From Siphonodentalium dalli (taxonomy: Eukaryota; Mollusca; Scaphopoda; Gadilida; Siphonodentaliidae), in assembly GCA_032622095.1 (NCBI GenBank), contig CP136063.1, forward strand, positions 216,955,982-217,019,981: a stretch of DNA of 64,000 nt, in the 5' to 3' direction. Under the pieces are notes generated by a model. The model saw only the letters and a list, made by a program, of their open reading frames with translations. It was not told the origin of the DNA and did not search any database. Positions 25,601-36,091 of the stretch are shown here, one piece after another (the stretch's first letter is position 1; each line of letters starts with the position of its first letter). The translations under genes and the position numbers were made by a program.

Positions 25601-26075
25601 CCGAAATCGGTCGCGCGAAGTAAAAGCCATTGGAACAGTGAAAAGACTATATTTTGTTTTTGTATTTTTCAGCGGAAGTGGCTATTCGCCATCCCGGTGG
25701 CGAATAGCCATATTACATAGAAATCGCTATTCGCCACCGGATGGCGAACAGCGTTTATTTATTTTCTTTATTGGCTCCACATACTGAAAGTATGATGATC
25801 TCGAGCATCGGGAAAATGATTTTCAGTCCTTTCCCAAAAGGCCATGGGTTGGGTTGCAATATTGGGGAGGGGGGGTACATAACATGTTTTCCTGACACTG
25901 GAACTTCAAATACGATCTAGAAGAATAATTTTGCTGAACAATCTGATCTGTATGTCAGGTGATGATGGGGGGGTGGGATGGCGCATAGATGATTGAGGAT
26001 TTTATGAGGATGGGGAAGGGGTACCTTTTTTCATAAAACTCGGTGTCAGATGATTTTCTTGTGCATTAGATTAAA
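22700..26075. repeat. Giant imperfect palindrome (arms about 1.4-1.5 kb)
   Basis: The left arm (about 22700-24240) and right arm (about 24650-26075) are diverged inverted copies. Landmarks pair from outside in: cgagttttatgaaaaaa 22738 with ttttttcataaaactcg near 26030; cgtatttgaagtt 22871 with aacttcaaatacg near 25905; tctcatcgcccaattgcgag with ctcgcaattgggcgatgaga; caaaaggcaagag with ctcttgccttttg; tactagaaac with gtttctagtg. The left arm has about 200 extra bases near 23100-23290. The spacer of about 400 bp codes part of an L1-type ORF1. Confidence 0.88.
23849..24584 (+). pseudogene. Broken L1-type ORF1 (coiled coil plus C-terminal RNA-binding part)
   Basis: A start at 23849 opens a basic, polar N-terminus (MSAFSNDGNTDQSQKTAKQP). 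Next comes a heptad-like coiled-coil region with several stops (about 24000-24240, 'KIESIEDKIIKTEDLTKIR'). The C-terminal part reads ECEVAVVKVLNGILGLELN, then shifts frame at an A-run near 24415, then reads ISIAHRLGSYNTSKQRPIIV and KLKGTYIVIREDL before a stop at 24582. The pattern 'AHR.G...RPIIVKF...R...KLKGT.I.I.EDL' is characteristic of the L1 ORF1p-like (Transposase_22) C-terminal domain. The left palindrome arm covers its N-terminal two thirds, and the right arm repeats those inverted. Confidence 0.75.
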
Positions 26076-26229
26076 TCCTTACATTAAAAACAATCACACG
26101 AACAACTCTATTTTTAGTACTCGAATTTCAGATGAGTCTGTTATTTTGTTTGTGCATTAGATTAGACGATCCTTATATCATAAACAATAAATTTCTAGAA
26201 GTGGAACTAGAGTTGCTGACACATGTATG

Positions 26230-28870
26230 TGATCTGTATTGGTTGGTGGAGGTGGCGAATAACGCCCCCCCCCCCAAACAATTCAATTTTAACAAATAAA
26301 AAATCTCATTTTCCATAAGTGGAATTTCGAGGAAAAAAAAATGTGATCTCAATTGGTTTGGGGGGGGGGGCGAAAAACGTTATTCTTAAAACTTTTATGT
26401 CAGATAAGTTTCTTGTTTCGTGCATTACATTAGGCGATCCATGAATGTTAACAGTCATTTCCTGGATCTGGAAGCAAACTTTCACTGACAATCTCTGTGC
26501 TCTACATTGCATGTGGTGATTGAGGTGGTGGGGGTTGTGGTGCCGAGTAATTCTTTTCTTAGAACTCGAATTTCAGATGAGTCTCTTATTTTGTGCATTA
26601 GATTAGACGATCCTTAAATCATAAATATTCAATTTCTATAGGTGGAGTAGAAGTAGAGTTATGAACAAATCTATGTAACTGAAATGGTTTGGGGGGTGTG
26701 CCGAATAAAAGTTCTCCCTAAACTTATTTTTTAAATAAGTCTCGTTTTTTTATATTAGGCGCTCACTGCATCACAAGTGCACATTCTCAATGTTGGATGT
26801 ATATTTCGGACTAACCATTCTCACCGCAATTTGAGGTGTGGGGCGAATAACATTATTCTTAAAACTCGGATAAATTTCTTATTCTTTACATTAGATTAGA
26901 CGATCCTTATATCATAAACGATCATTTTCTAGAACTGGAAGTGGAATTGCGAAAAAAAATATGCGATTTAAATTGGTTGGGGTGTGGGGTGGCGAATAAC
27001 TTTATTCTTGAATGTCAGACGAGTTTCTTGTTTTGTGCATTACATTAAGCGATCCATGAGCAACAGTCAATTCCTGGATCTGGAAACACTCTTTCGTTCA
27101 AAATTTTGTGATCTGCATTACAGGTGGTGATGCGAGGTGAGGGGTGGCAAATAACTTTTTTCTTAGAACCCGAATTTCCGAGTTTGCGAACAAATTTAAG
27201 CGATCTGATTTGTTTGTCGGAGGTCGGGTGTCGGGGTGGGTGTCGTATAAAAAATATGTCCCCTGACACCTCGATTTTAAATAAGTTTCCCGTTTTTATG
27301 TATTATATTAGGCGCTCAATTTGATGGCAGGTGCTCATTCTCTAGGTATAGAAGTACATTTCGGTCAAACTTCTCTGATCGGATTTTGAGGTTTCTTACT
27401 TTGTGCATTAGATGAGACAATTGTTAAATCATAAACAATCATTGTGAACAAAAAATCTTTATTCTGCATTGGTTGGGGGTGGCGAATAACTGTATTCTTA
27501 AAACTTTGTTGTCAGACGAGTTTCTTGTTTTGTGGATCACTTGGGTGATCCATGAATGTTAATTGTCATTATTTCCTGGATCTGGAGGAAACTCTGCGCT
27601 CTGCATTTCAGGTGGTGATTGGGGGGGGGGGGGGGGGTGGCGAATAGTTATTTCTTAGAACTCGAATTTCAGATGAGTCTTAAACTGTGCATTGGATTAG
27701 CCGATCCTTAAGTCATATACATTCAATTCCTATAAGAGGAAGTAGAGTTGAGCACAACTTTACACAATCTGAAATGGTCGGCGAGGGGTGGTGAATAATG
27801 ATTTGTTCCCCTACATTTCGATATTAAATAAATTTCTCGTTGTTATGTATTATATTAGGCATTCATTGGATGGCAGGTGCTCATTCTCTATGTTTAGAAG
27901 TACATCTCGGTGTGAAACCTCTATGATCGGAATTTGAGGTGGGGGGGGGGGGGGTGGCGAATAACAGTATTCTTAAAACTCGGATGTCAGAGAAGTTTCT
28001 TTAAATCTGCACATTAGATTAGACGATCATTCAATCATAAATATTCAATTTCTAGAACTGGAGGTGGATTTGCGAACAAAAAAATGCGATCTGAATTGGT
28101 TGGGGTGGCGAATAGCTATATTCTTAAAACTGGAATGTCAGACGAGTTTCTTGTTTTTGCACTACGTTAGGCATTTACCTGGATCGTCTAATCTAATGCA
28201 CAAAATAAAAGGCTCATCTGAAATTCGAGTTCTAAGAATAGTTATTCCCGCCAAAATGAAGATAAAAGACTTTTGCTCGCTAACATCCATGGATCATCTG
28301 TTGTAATGCACATGGATAAATAGATCGTTTAATGTAATGCACAAAACAAGAAAATCATCTGACATGTAAGTTATTCGGCATCCCCCCGCAACCAATTCAG
28401 ATTCGCAATTGCACTTTCAGTTCTAGAAAATGATTGTTCATGATTTAAGGATCGTCTATTAATCTAATGCACAAAGTAAGAAACATATCTGACCTCTGAG
28501 TTTTAAGAATGTTATTCGCCACCTCCCCCTCACCTCAAATTCCGATTAGTGGTTTATCCGAAATATACTTCTAAACATAGTGAATGTGCACTTGCGATGC
28601 AATGATCGCCTAATTATATTGTAATCCAAAAAATCTAAGTTTAGGGGGAAAACGTTAATCGCCACCTCCGCCCCAAACCCAACAAAATATTGAGCGAAAG
28701 AGTGCTTCCAGAGCAATACAAGAAACTCATCTGACATTCAAGTTTTAAGAATAAAGTTTGCCAGCCCCTCACCAACCAATTCATATCGCAGACTTTTGTT
28801 CGCAATTCCACTTCCAGTTCTAGAGAATGATTGTTTATGCTTTAATAATCGTCTAATCTAATGCACAAAT
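26230..28870. repeat. Degenerate array of 'tggcgaataac' units, orientation switches near 28.2 kb
   Basis: A unit of roughly 250-300 bp recurs: a G-rich run, 'tggcgaataac', 'ttcttaaaactcg..tgtcag', 'gagtttcttgttttgtgcat', 'tagattagacgatcctta', 'tcataaacaatcattttcta', 'gaactggaagtgga'. Units from 26230 to about 28175 are in one orientation. From about 28180 to 28870 they run inverted ('atctaatgcacaa', 'gttattcgccacc', 'cagttctagaaaatgattgt'). G/C homopolymer runs make this stretch assembly-sensitive. Confidence 0.8.
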
Positions 28871-29156
28871 TAAGAAAGACCTCATTTAATACAACAAACA
28901 AATCTAGAAATTTAAATTCAAATATTCAAATGATATATACTTATCGTATAATTGTTTTCTACAGATTTTACTTCCAAACATTCCGTACGAATCTGAGCTT
29001 TTCACTGGAAGAACCTTTTTATACTGGCAGGCGACCATGTGTTGATGACTGAAATTACCTGTAAATGCAACAAATCAAATTCGCCCAATTATAGTTATAT
29101 CAGTTTTATCACCAACCACACATATATAACTCTTATATAACTCTTGTCAATTATGT

Positions 29157-29288
29157 TTGGCTGCGGACACACGTACCACAGTAGCGATGGCATAGTAGGT
29201 GTGACAATTTATTATGGTGGAGTTTGGTGACAATTGGTCCGTCATAATTATGTTACAAAGCTACTGTGGTACGTGTGTCCGCAGCCAA
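29157..29288. mobile_element. Small MITE with 29-bp perfect terminal inverted repeats
   Basis: Arms 29157-29185 and 29260-29288 are exact reverse complements (start TTGGCTGCGGACACACGTAC). Total length is 132 bp. The interior has no coding sense. The flanks do not show an obvious target duplication. Confidence 0.85.
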
Positions 29289-29440
29289 TGGCCGGCCTGT
29301 CAAATTAAAGTCTATGTCACTTCGCTCACTTGCGTATGTCCTTGTAATCACATAAGGCCAAGTATAGACGAAAGCACCAAACGCGAAAAACAATATGTCT
29401 ATTTAGGTCGCAGCGTTAGTCTGCAGTTGAAACACAGACA

Positions 29441-30193
29441 CCGAGAGGGTCCCTTCGTGAATTTTTAAAACATCACAATTTCAAACTATCATTTCAAGGA
29501 AAAAAAATATTATTTCTTACAACCAGTGTATGATTTAGTACAATAACATCAATTCTTTACCCTCACAATTTGAGACATATGTTAGAACTATGAAAACAGT
29601 TTTAAAACACAACCATTTTTTTCATGTAGGTCGATAGACAGTTGGACAGGAAACATTAAAACAAACTATTATCTAGACTATGAACCCAACTGTAGGGTAT
29701 GCCCTCAGTCTGCCATTTGGCACCATTTGCAGAAATATTTGTTTAGGAAAAATCGCCATAAAACTACTTAATATCTGAAAATATGAATCAGTATTGAGTA
29801 TTTATGTCTATCAGATTATTGAAAACGTGGTTGAATAATATTTATGTTTTACGTTGTTTTGGTCCTTTACCCGATAACAAATATTGCTGTAAATGGCTGC
29901 CAAAAAAAAAATATGCAATGAAAAAAAATGTTCTTTTTATGATCTCGTAGAAGTGATTATTTGGGTTCATAGTCTTGATAATGCAGTGTTTTTTTTATAT
30001 ATTTCTTGTCAAAACTGTCTATCGACCTACATGAAAAATGGTTGTTTTATTTGTTTTAAACATATATCTCATATTGTGAGGATACACACGTTGTTATAAT
30101 ACTATAGCATACATTGGTAATAAAAGCTAATGATTTTATTGATTGTTTGAAATTGAGATTTTTTTAAACTTCACGAATGGGGCGCCTCTTTAA
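29441..30193. mobile_element. Fold-back element ending in TTAAAGAGGCGCC
   Basis: The whole 750-bp stretch folds on itself. The left end gagagggtcccttcgtgaa pairs with the right end ttcacgaatggggcgcctctttaa; catgtaggtcgatagacagt (near 29624) pairs with actgtctatcgacctacatg (near 30015); and near the centre, 'gccatttg...gcagaaatatttgtt' pairs with 'aacaaatattgctgtaaatggc'. The right end carries TTAA, and the left equivalent is mutated. It is non-coding, and short frames inside are incidental. Confidence 0.8.
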
Positions 30194-31263
30194 GCATGGT
30201 TTCGCTAAAATTATTTCAAGTATAATTATATTATTTTATGCAGAATTTATAATCATTGTATACTAGATACTTTCCACCTCTGTTATTTGGAATACAATTT
30301 ACGTTAACTTGAGCACTTGCCATTGTGTTTATGCCAGAACGGCTACGGTAAAGGTATATATAATAGCAGTGAACTCTACTTAGAACTCTGATACTAACTA
30401 ATAGTACCGCTTTACAACAAAATTCACAAAACTCGTTAAACAAATAAACTTAATATCGTTGGTGCTAAACCTTATTCACCACAAACAGCTCATGCCGAGA
30501 CAACACCGACCGAATGTGGTTTGATACGGACTATAAACCATGCCTGCCAGATGAACCAGGATAGACCCTTTTGAAACAGACTATTGTTGTGTTCGGAGTT
30601 TCCATACAGCCACTACAACGCGGATTCTGATTTGGGCTGATTTCTCCTCTCTGTTTCATTTTGATGACTGATTGGGCGTTATTGGACTGCCGATGGACAA
30701 AATGTTGTTTATGAGTATATATATATATACAAGTCGTTGACTAACATAATGGAGTTGCTTCATTGGTTATCAAATATGTTGGGTAAACGGGGAGGCCGAT
30801 TTGCATGTAAACGCATAGGTTAGCTGTGTTATTTTTTTAATCTTTCCGGGTCCCATCTCCAAACTCCAAACTTCTATATCTTGCTAACCAGTAATCGAGC
30901 TGCGCGTTCTATGTTCTGGAGCACATATGATAGTAATTGGATGCAGCAGCTGTGTGCTACCAGAGATTATTTTGTATCTCTGGTGCTACGCAATAAACAG
31001 CAATGAAGATAATTACAGTTCCTTGGCAACTCCCCCCCCCCCCAGTGATGAACAAGTTACATGTAAATGTATATGGGATACATTTAATATGTAATGCTGA
31101 TGGATTAAAATATCCCCAAGAGAAACTTGCGTCTCAAAATGAATTGCCGCTCAAACCATGAAGGGGCCTATTCCGAGTGGACCACATGTCCGGAACAAAC
31201 GTCCAAGACGGGGCTGGTGAAGCATATGGACTACTACCTCGTCATTGCTGACGCCCGTCCAGA
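30194..31263. other. No gene recognised
   Basis: AT-rich, with a (TA)n stretch at about 30716-30730 and a C-run near 31031. Nothing else can be supported. Confidence 0.5.
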
Positions 31264-31890
31264 TTAACGGGAACCATCTGTGCTCGGACTGTCTGTTTGG
31301 CTGCTCCCTTGCATTTTTCTTTCGCACTGCACGAGTGTCGGCTTTGAAGATGCACGACTCGTCCGAGTCACTTGTGGTCGGATTCTACTCATACTAACGT
31401 ACGTCTCCCAGCCTCCGTCCGATGTATCGGCTATGCGAATAAGCTTGTTCCGGCTCTTCAGTTTGTCTAAACTGGGGACCAACATGTCCCGACGATAGTC
31501 CAATTTGGATTCCTCTAAACCCCAAACTACCTGCTGGCGGCTTTCATATATATCCGAATTGAAAGTGTATTGAATCCTGTTCCCTTCCAATTTCCAATGA
31601 AGTTTCTGTTCCGTTGTCAAACTGAGCGAGGTCCACAAATTTGATCACTGAAAAGAGTTAAATGGCGACTTTCATATATATCCGAATTGAAAGTGTATTG
31701 AATCCTGTTCCCTTCACATTTCCAATGAAGGTTCTGTTCCGTTGCCAAACTGACCAAGGTGCCACACATTTCTCATTGCAAAGGGTTAAATGGCGGCTTT
31801 CATATATATCCGAATTGAAACTGTATTGAATCCTGTTTCCTTCAAATTTCCAATGAACGTTCTGTTCCGTTGCCAAACTGAGGGTTAACA
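31264..31890 (-). pseudogene. Fragment of a mobile-element protein with a threefold tandem start
   Basis: Minus frame 31638-31264 contains 'KLEGNRIQYTFNSDIYESRQ' and, further on, 'KSRNKLIRIADTSDGGWETY'. The sequence 'GN..Q..FN' followed at a distance by 'RNK.I..AD.S..GW..V' is a signature I know from repeated, element-borne genes in cnidarian and mollusc genomes (from memory, without a domain name). The first part is tandemly repeated: units of about 130 bp at 31530-31640, 31665-31760 and 31795-31885 each encode 'TEQ..HWK.EGNRIQY.FNSDIYESR'. The two outer units are not followed by the rest of the protein. No start codon or promoter is evident. I treat it as a relic. Confidence 0.5.
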
Positions 31891-31912
31891 TTAGTGTGCA
31901 TGACAGGAACAT

Positions 31913-33190
31913 ACAAGAGGCGAAGCGGGTATGCCCGGCTTTGCGAATAATGCATGAGTACTTTCCAATATTTGAATAATATGTTTGCTAACAGGGTAGA
32001 AGAGCACTGTTCGCGATGATATGATACACATTATATCCAATCCGGAGTAATATACTTGCTAACATAGTAGAAGAGCACTGTAAGCGATGATATAGACTAT
32101 ACATTACTGGGGAAATCCCACGTAACTCAATAATGCATATTACTAATTTAATATGGGTTTCTCCTACGTTATATTTAGTGTTGTCGCCTAGTCTCGTACC
32201 CTGACTCAATCTACCGATAGAGTCAGGTACAGGCTGAAATTGTAAACAATAACAAACCATACACGTGGTCGGCGGCGATCACAAAAACGTGCCACTGTAA
32301 ATATTGATTTAATTACTACTTTTATGACTTATTGTTGCCGAAATTGTCATCGCATTGTGCAAAAATATACATTTATATGATTTGCGCCATTCTCCGCTTT
32401 GTAGCGACAATAAAATTATACAAAATCGTGCGATCAAGTGCAGCCATTGCCTGATTTCGCGCAATACCGTTAATGGCTATTTACATTGCCGTGTTCAAAT
32501 TTACTGGCCCATATCGTATATTTCAAACCCTATCACACAATAAGATGTCACAAACCATTTGTAAACTATACTTTACATGCTGGTTGTTTGATTTGTCATA
32601 ATTTTCACCTGATTACTAGGAATTTTGTGTTTATATTCATGTGTGGCACAGACTCAAACACTGATAATGGGTCTGTTTGGGCTAAACTATGAATATTGTC
32701 TGTCCTTGTATATGATGCCTTGGATAGGGCCAATAATTTTAAGAACATAGATAGTTCTAGTAACATAAAACTTCATTCGCGGGAAGCTAGTCTAAAATAC
32801 ACCGTACTGAGTCCTGACTGCTTTCATTATTCCCACATATGTATTGTGGTAAGAATATCTGGCCCTACCCAGATCAGATATCATATTAGGTTCAGAGGCA
32901 AAATTTACAAATTATATACAATTTTCTCTTTTTCAGTTTAATTTCTGTTTGAGATAATGTGCGACGAAATTCACCCACTGGGAAACTTAATTTTCAAATA
33001 TCAGGTTGCTTATTATCAGACTTGGTATATGCACTTCCCTAGTCAATATTAATTCAAAACAAAATGTTGTATTTAAATGCATTTAAGAACACATGCTATA
33101 TACAACCCACTGATGAACCCTGGTTCATGATTGCTATGTAACTCATGGAGAATTTTATGAAATAAATTTCTCTTTTAATAAATTTTCAGA
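31913..33190. other. Region 5' of the helicase; no gene recognised
   Basis: It contains a short direct repeat ('gcta.ca..gtagaagagcactgt...gcgatgatat', near 31987 and 32057) and a small hairpin at about 32199-32228 (ctgactcaatctaccgatagagtcag). 'ttttcag' precedes the helicase ATG, so part of this region may be a 5'UTR intron. Confidence 0.45.
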
Positions 33191-35754
33191 ATGGCAGTAT
33201 CACAAACTATCGAGAAATCCTTGCTGTCAAAGCTGGCTCTGGCAGAATACAATTGTTCATTCAAGACAGCTTTCAACTTCCTGAAACCAAAACAGTTACA
33301 ATGTTTGTCATCTTTACTCAAAGGTGATGTGATGGCGACACCTACTGGTTATGGGAAATCATTGATCTATGAAATATTGCCAATATATACCAGACTAATG
33401 GAATCGAAAACCTGCAAAGTTATTATAATCGTGCCACTGAACAGTCTAATAAATCAAGAGTGCCAGAAACTTGGAACAGAAATAGTTAGTCTCCAACCAA
33501 ACCAACAAGTCCCATCGTCAACATTTTATATTGGTCATCCAGAACACGTCCTCGAACACTCGTCAATTCTTGGAAATATTACAAAGAATGTTGACAGGAC
33601 ATATGTGATTGTTGATGAGGCTCATTGTGTTTTGGAGTGGGGACTCGAGTTCCGAAAGGATTATAAAGCAATAAACGAGCTTCGGGCTCACCTTAGTTCT
33701 GATATTCATTTCTTTGCCATTACCGCAACAGCAAGTCAAAGTTCTCAGTTACAAGTTGTCAGACAGCTTGGGATGGACAACATAATCTACATACGGTCAT
33801 CATTTACCATTAACGATAATATAATGCTGATGGTAAGAAATAGAACACCAGCTCCTGTAGAGGATTCATATGACTATGTGTTTAATCCACTGCTTATGGA
33901 TCTGTATGCAGACCCAGAAAATATGCTCCTAACTGTGGTCTACAGTAAACTACAGTGGTGCAAGCATGGGATTCGTTTAGCGAGGCACATTCTCGGCCAA
34001 AGATTTTGGAGTGACCAGGACAATAAGATGGGACCACGGGTTGTTCAGTTTCACTCACAGAAACCTAAAGAGGTAAGTTGTTAACTAATGTACAGGGTGC
34101 AGAAATAAATAAATGATATTATACATCTATTAGTTATCATTATGAGATGGACAATACATGTAGTAGTTCATTGTATTTTATTATGAAGTGTAATAATTCT
34201 TTTTAAGGTTTGTTTAAAATAGAAAATATTTAGCCCACATTTAATTTTTAAATGCATGTATTTTCAGCCTACAAACTACATTGATATAAAATAAAACTTG
34301 ACATGTACTTTGATTATTATCTCTGACCACATTGAATGATTTTACAGGTTAATGATGACATCCTGAAGGTGTTGGATAGGGAGAATTCTCCAATCAGATT
34401 GATCTTCTCCACAATTGCTCTGGGAATGGGATGTGATTTGAGAAACGTTTAGAATGTTGTACATGCAGGGCCTCCATCAACTCTTGAAGGTAATCTCATA
34501 ACAAATACAGCTGAATATTTTACTTGTGGACATTTTATTGTCTGAATCATTTGTACCATTACAGCATTTTATCGCGTCAGTGCTAAAATGTTCTATTTTT
34601 AAAAATTTGTTTGGGAAGTCAAATTCAAAGCCTTGACACAGCCATTGACATATCCCCATCCAGATTTGTGAGTTAATGTATAACTTATATATATCATATA
34701 AGTTATATATTAACTTACAAACCCGAATGGACATATGTGAACTGGTGTCGCAAGGCTTTGAACTTGACTTAAACAAAAAAATAAAAAACAAGAGATAGAA
34801 CAGTTTAAAGATGCATAATCCAATTAAGTGCCCCTCAATTACTATTTATTTGCTTTCGGGGTAAACAATATTTTATTCGAGTCGAGGAACCCACCTATCA
34901 AAGGTCTGAGTTATCAGATATCGATTTTTGAAATCTATTATTTTTCACCATCGAGACTTAATAGTGGCCCAGTAAAAAGTCGATGAGCCGATGGTTTGGG
35001 ATCAAATTCCAGATGAAGATGGATAACTCTAAAATCAAGAGGTTTTGTGTTGATAATAAGGCCATATTTCGTCAAACAGCATGTTGATAAATAATATGTT
35101 TATAGCAATTTTATACTATAGTTGACAGTGGTTAGCATTATTTTTGGGCAATTAATCGATTCTGATAACTGAAGTGCATTTCTAAAAATGTAGTTGTTGT
35201 AATCTGGTTATATGTGGACCATCAAATCGGATTGAGTACCTTTAACACTGACATGACGATTTCTGTAATCAGTGGCTTTCATTCTGATTTTAGCATACGT
35301 GCAGGAAGTCGGACGTGCTGGCAGAGATGGGGCGTCAGCAGAAGCTCAGCTGTTCTACAATGCCACATATTTAGGACAGAGGCATGTTGACAAAGAGATG
35401 AAAGAGTTTTGCAACTCTACGGACTGCCGGCGAGTGTTTATTTCACACTATTTCGAAACTCAGCCTAATGATGTACCTTCTTGTTGTGACATTTGTATAC
35501 AACACCCATCAGATGTGACACACACTAGAGTGACTGTCGAACAAAGGGCAGATTTTGTCTCTGCTATAGAGTTATACATAGAGGCTGATAGTACTGGAAT
35601 TTGTTTCTTGTGTTTAGATGAACATACTGTACATGCTCTATCAGAGTGCATGGAAATTGTGAAGTCAGCAGACCACTGCATGACTACATTCCAACTGCCT
35701 CAGATTATAGCAGATTCTCTGTTTACACTCATCAAGTGTATTACTGATTCATGA
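33191..35754 (+). pseudogene. RecQ-like SF2 DNA helicase of a mobile element, one in-frame stop
   Basis: Exons 33191-34072, 34348-34489 and 35294-35754 join in phase (phase 0, then phase 1; donors gtaagt and gtaatc, acceptors acag and ttag). They total 1485 nt, about 494 residues. Visible motifs are: Walker A (TPTGYGKS, residues 50-57); motif II with RecQ-type continuation (DEAHCVLEWG, 142-151); motif III (ITATAS, 177-182); motif V (TIALGMGCDLRNV, exon 2); motif VI (VQEVGRAGRDG, exon 3); and a RecQ-type zinc-binding cluster (FCNSTDCRR ... CCDIC). One TAG at 34450-34452, between motifs V and VI, breaks the frame; otherwise the gene is intact. A ttttcag acceptor lies directly before the ATG. 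Intron 2 carries an M2 MITE. An AATAAA at 36317 may end the transcript. The gene converges on the DUF6589-like gene. Cellular RecQ genes are less likely, given the neighbour and the decay. Confidence 0.85.
34805..35245 (+). repeat. TTAA-flanked MITE family M2, copy d
   Basis: Starts TTAAAGATGCATAATCCAAT and ends tcggattgagtacctttaa, with TTAA at 34805-34808 and 35242-35245. It lies wholly within helicase intron 2, leaving both splice sites untouched. Confidence 0.85.
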
Positions 35755-36085
35755 TTCCAATTCTTATTTGTATTTGTGACTTCTGTTTGGTGGGTGGACT
35801 GGTTATGCGCATCACACACAATTAAGATTTATACACTCAGTAGTAAAATGTGAGTTAACCCTTTGGAGAGTATTTAAAATGCCATATACTGTAATGTCAT
35901 GAGTAAGTTAAGATACATATCATAGCAACAATTACTTACAAATTTGAGTCGTAATGTCCAATAATTTTGTTTAATTGATGAGTATTTTCAGTTTGTGTGT
36001 GCTATCACAAGCTATGGTACTTATCATTGAGACATTATATATTAATCTGCAAGTCACATATACAAAATACTTATAAATCAGATGA

Positions 36086-36091
36086 TTTATT
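36086..36091 (-). promoter_or_regulatory. Candidate poly(A) signal for the minus-strand transposase gene
   Basis: Minus-strand AATAAA about 270 bp past the stop at 36359. If it is used, together with the plus-strand AATAAA at 36317-36322, the two convergent 3'UTRs overlap. Confidence 0.3.

Noticed and set aside
28000-28306. Frames of 60-80 codons in the poly-G array
   Set aside because: They lie in degenerate repeat units and differ between units.
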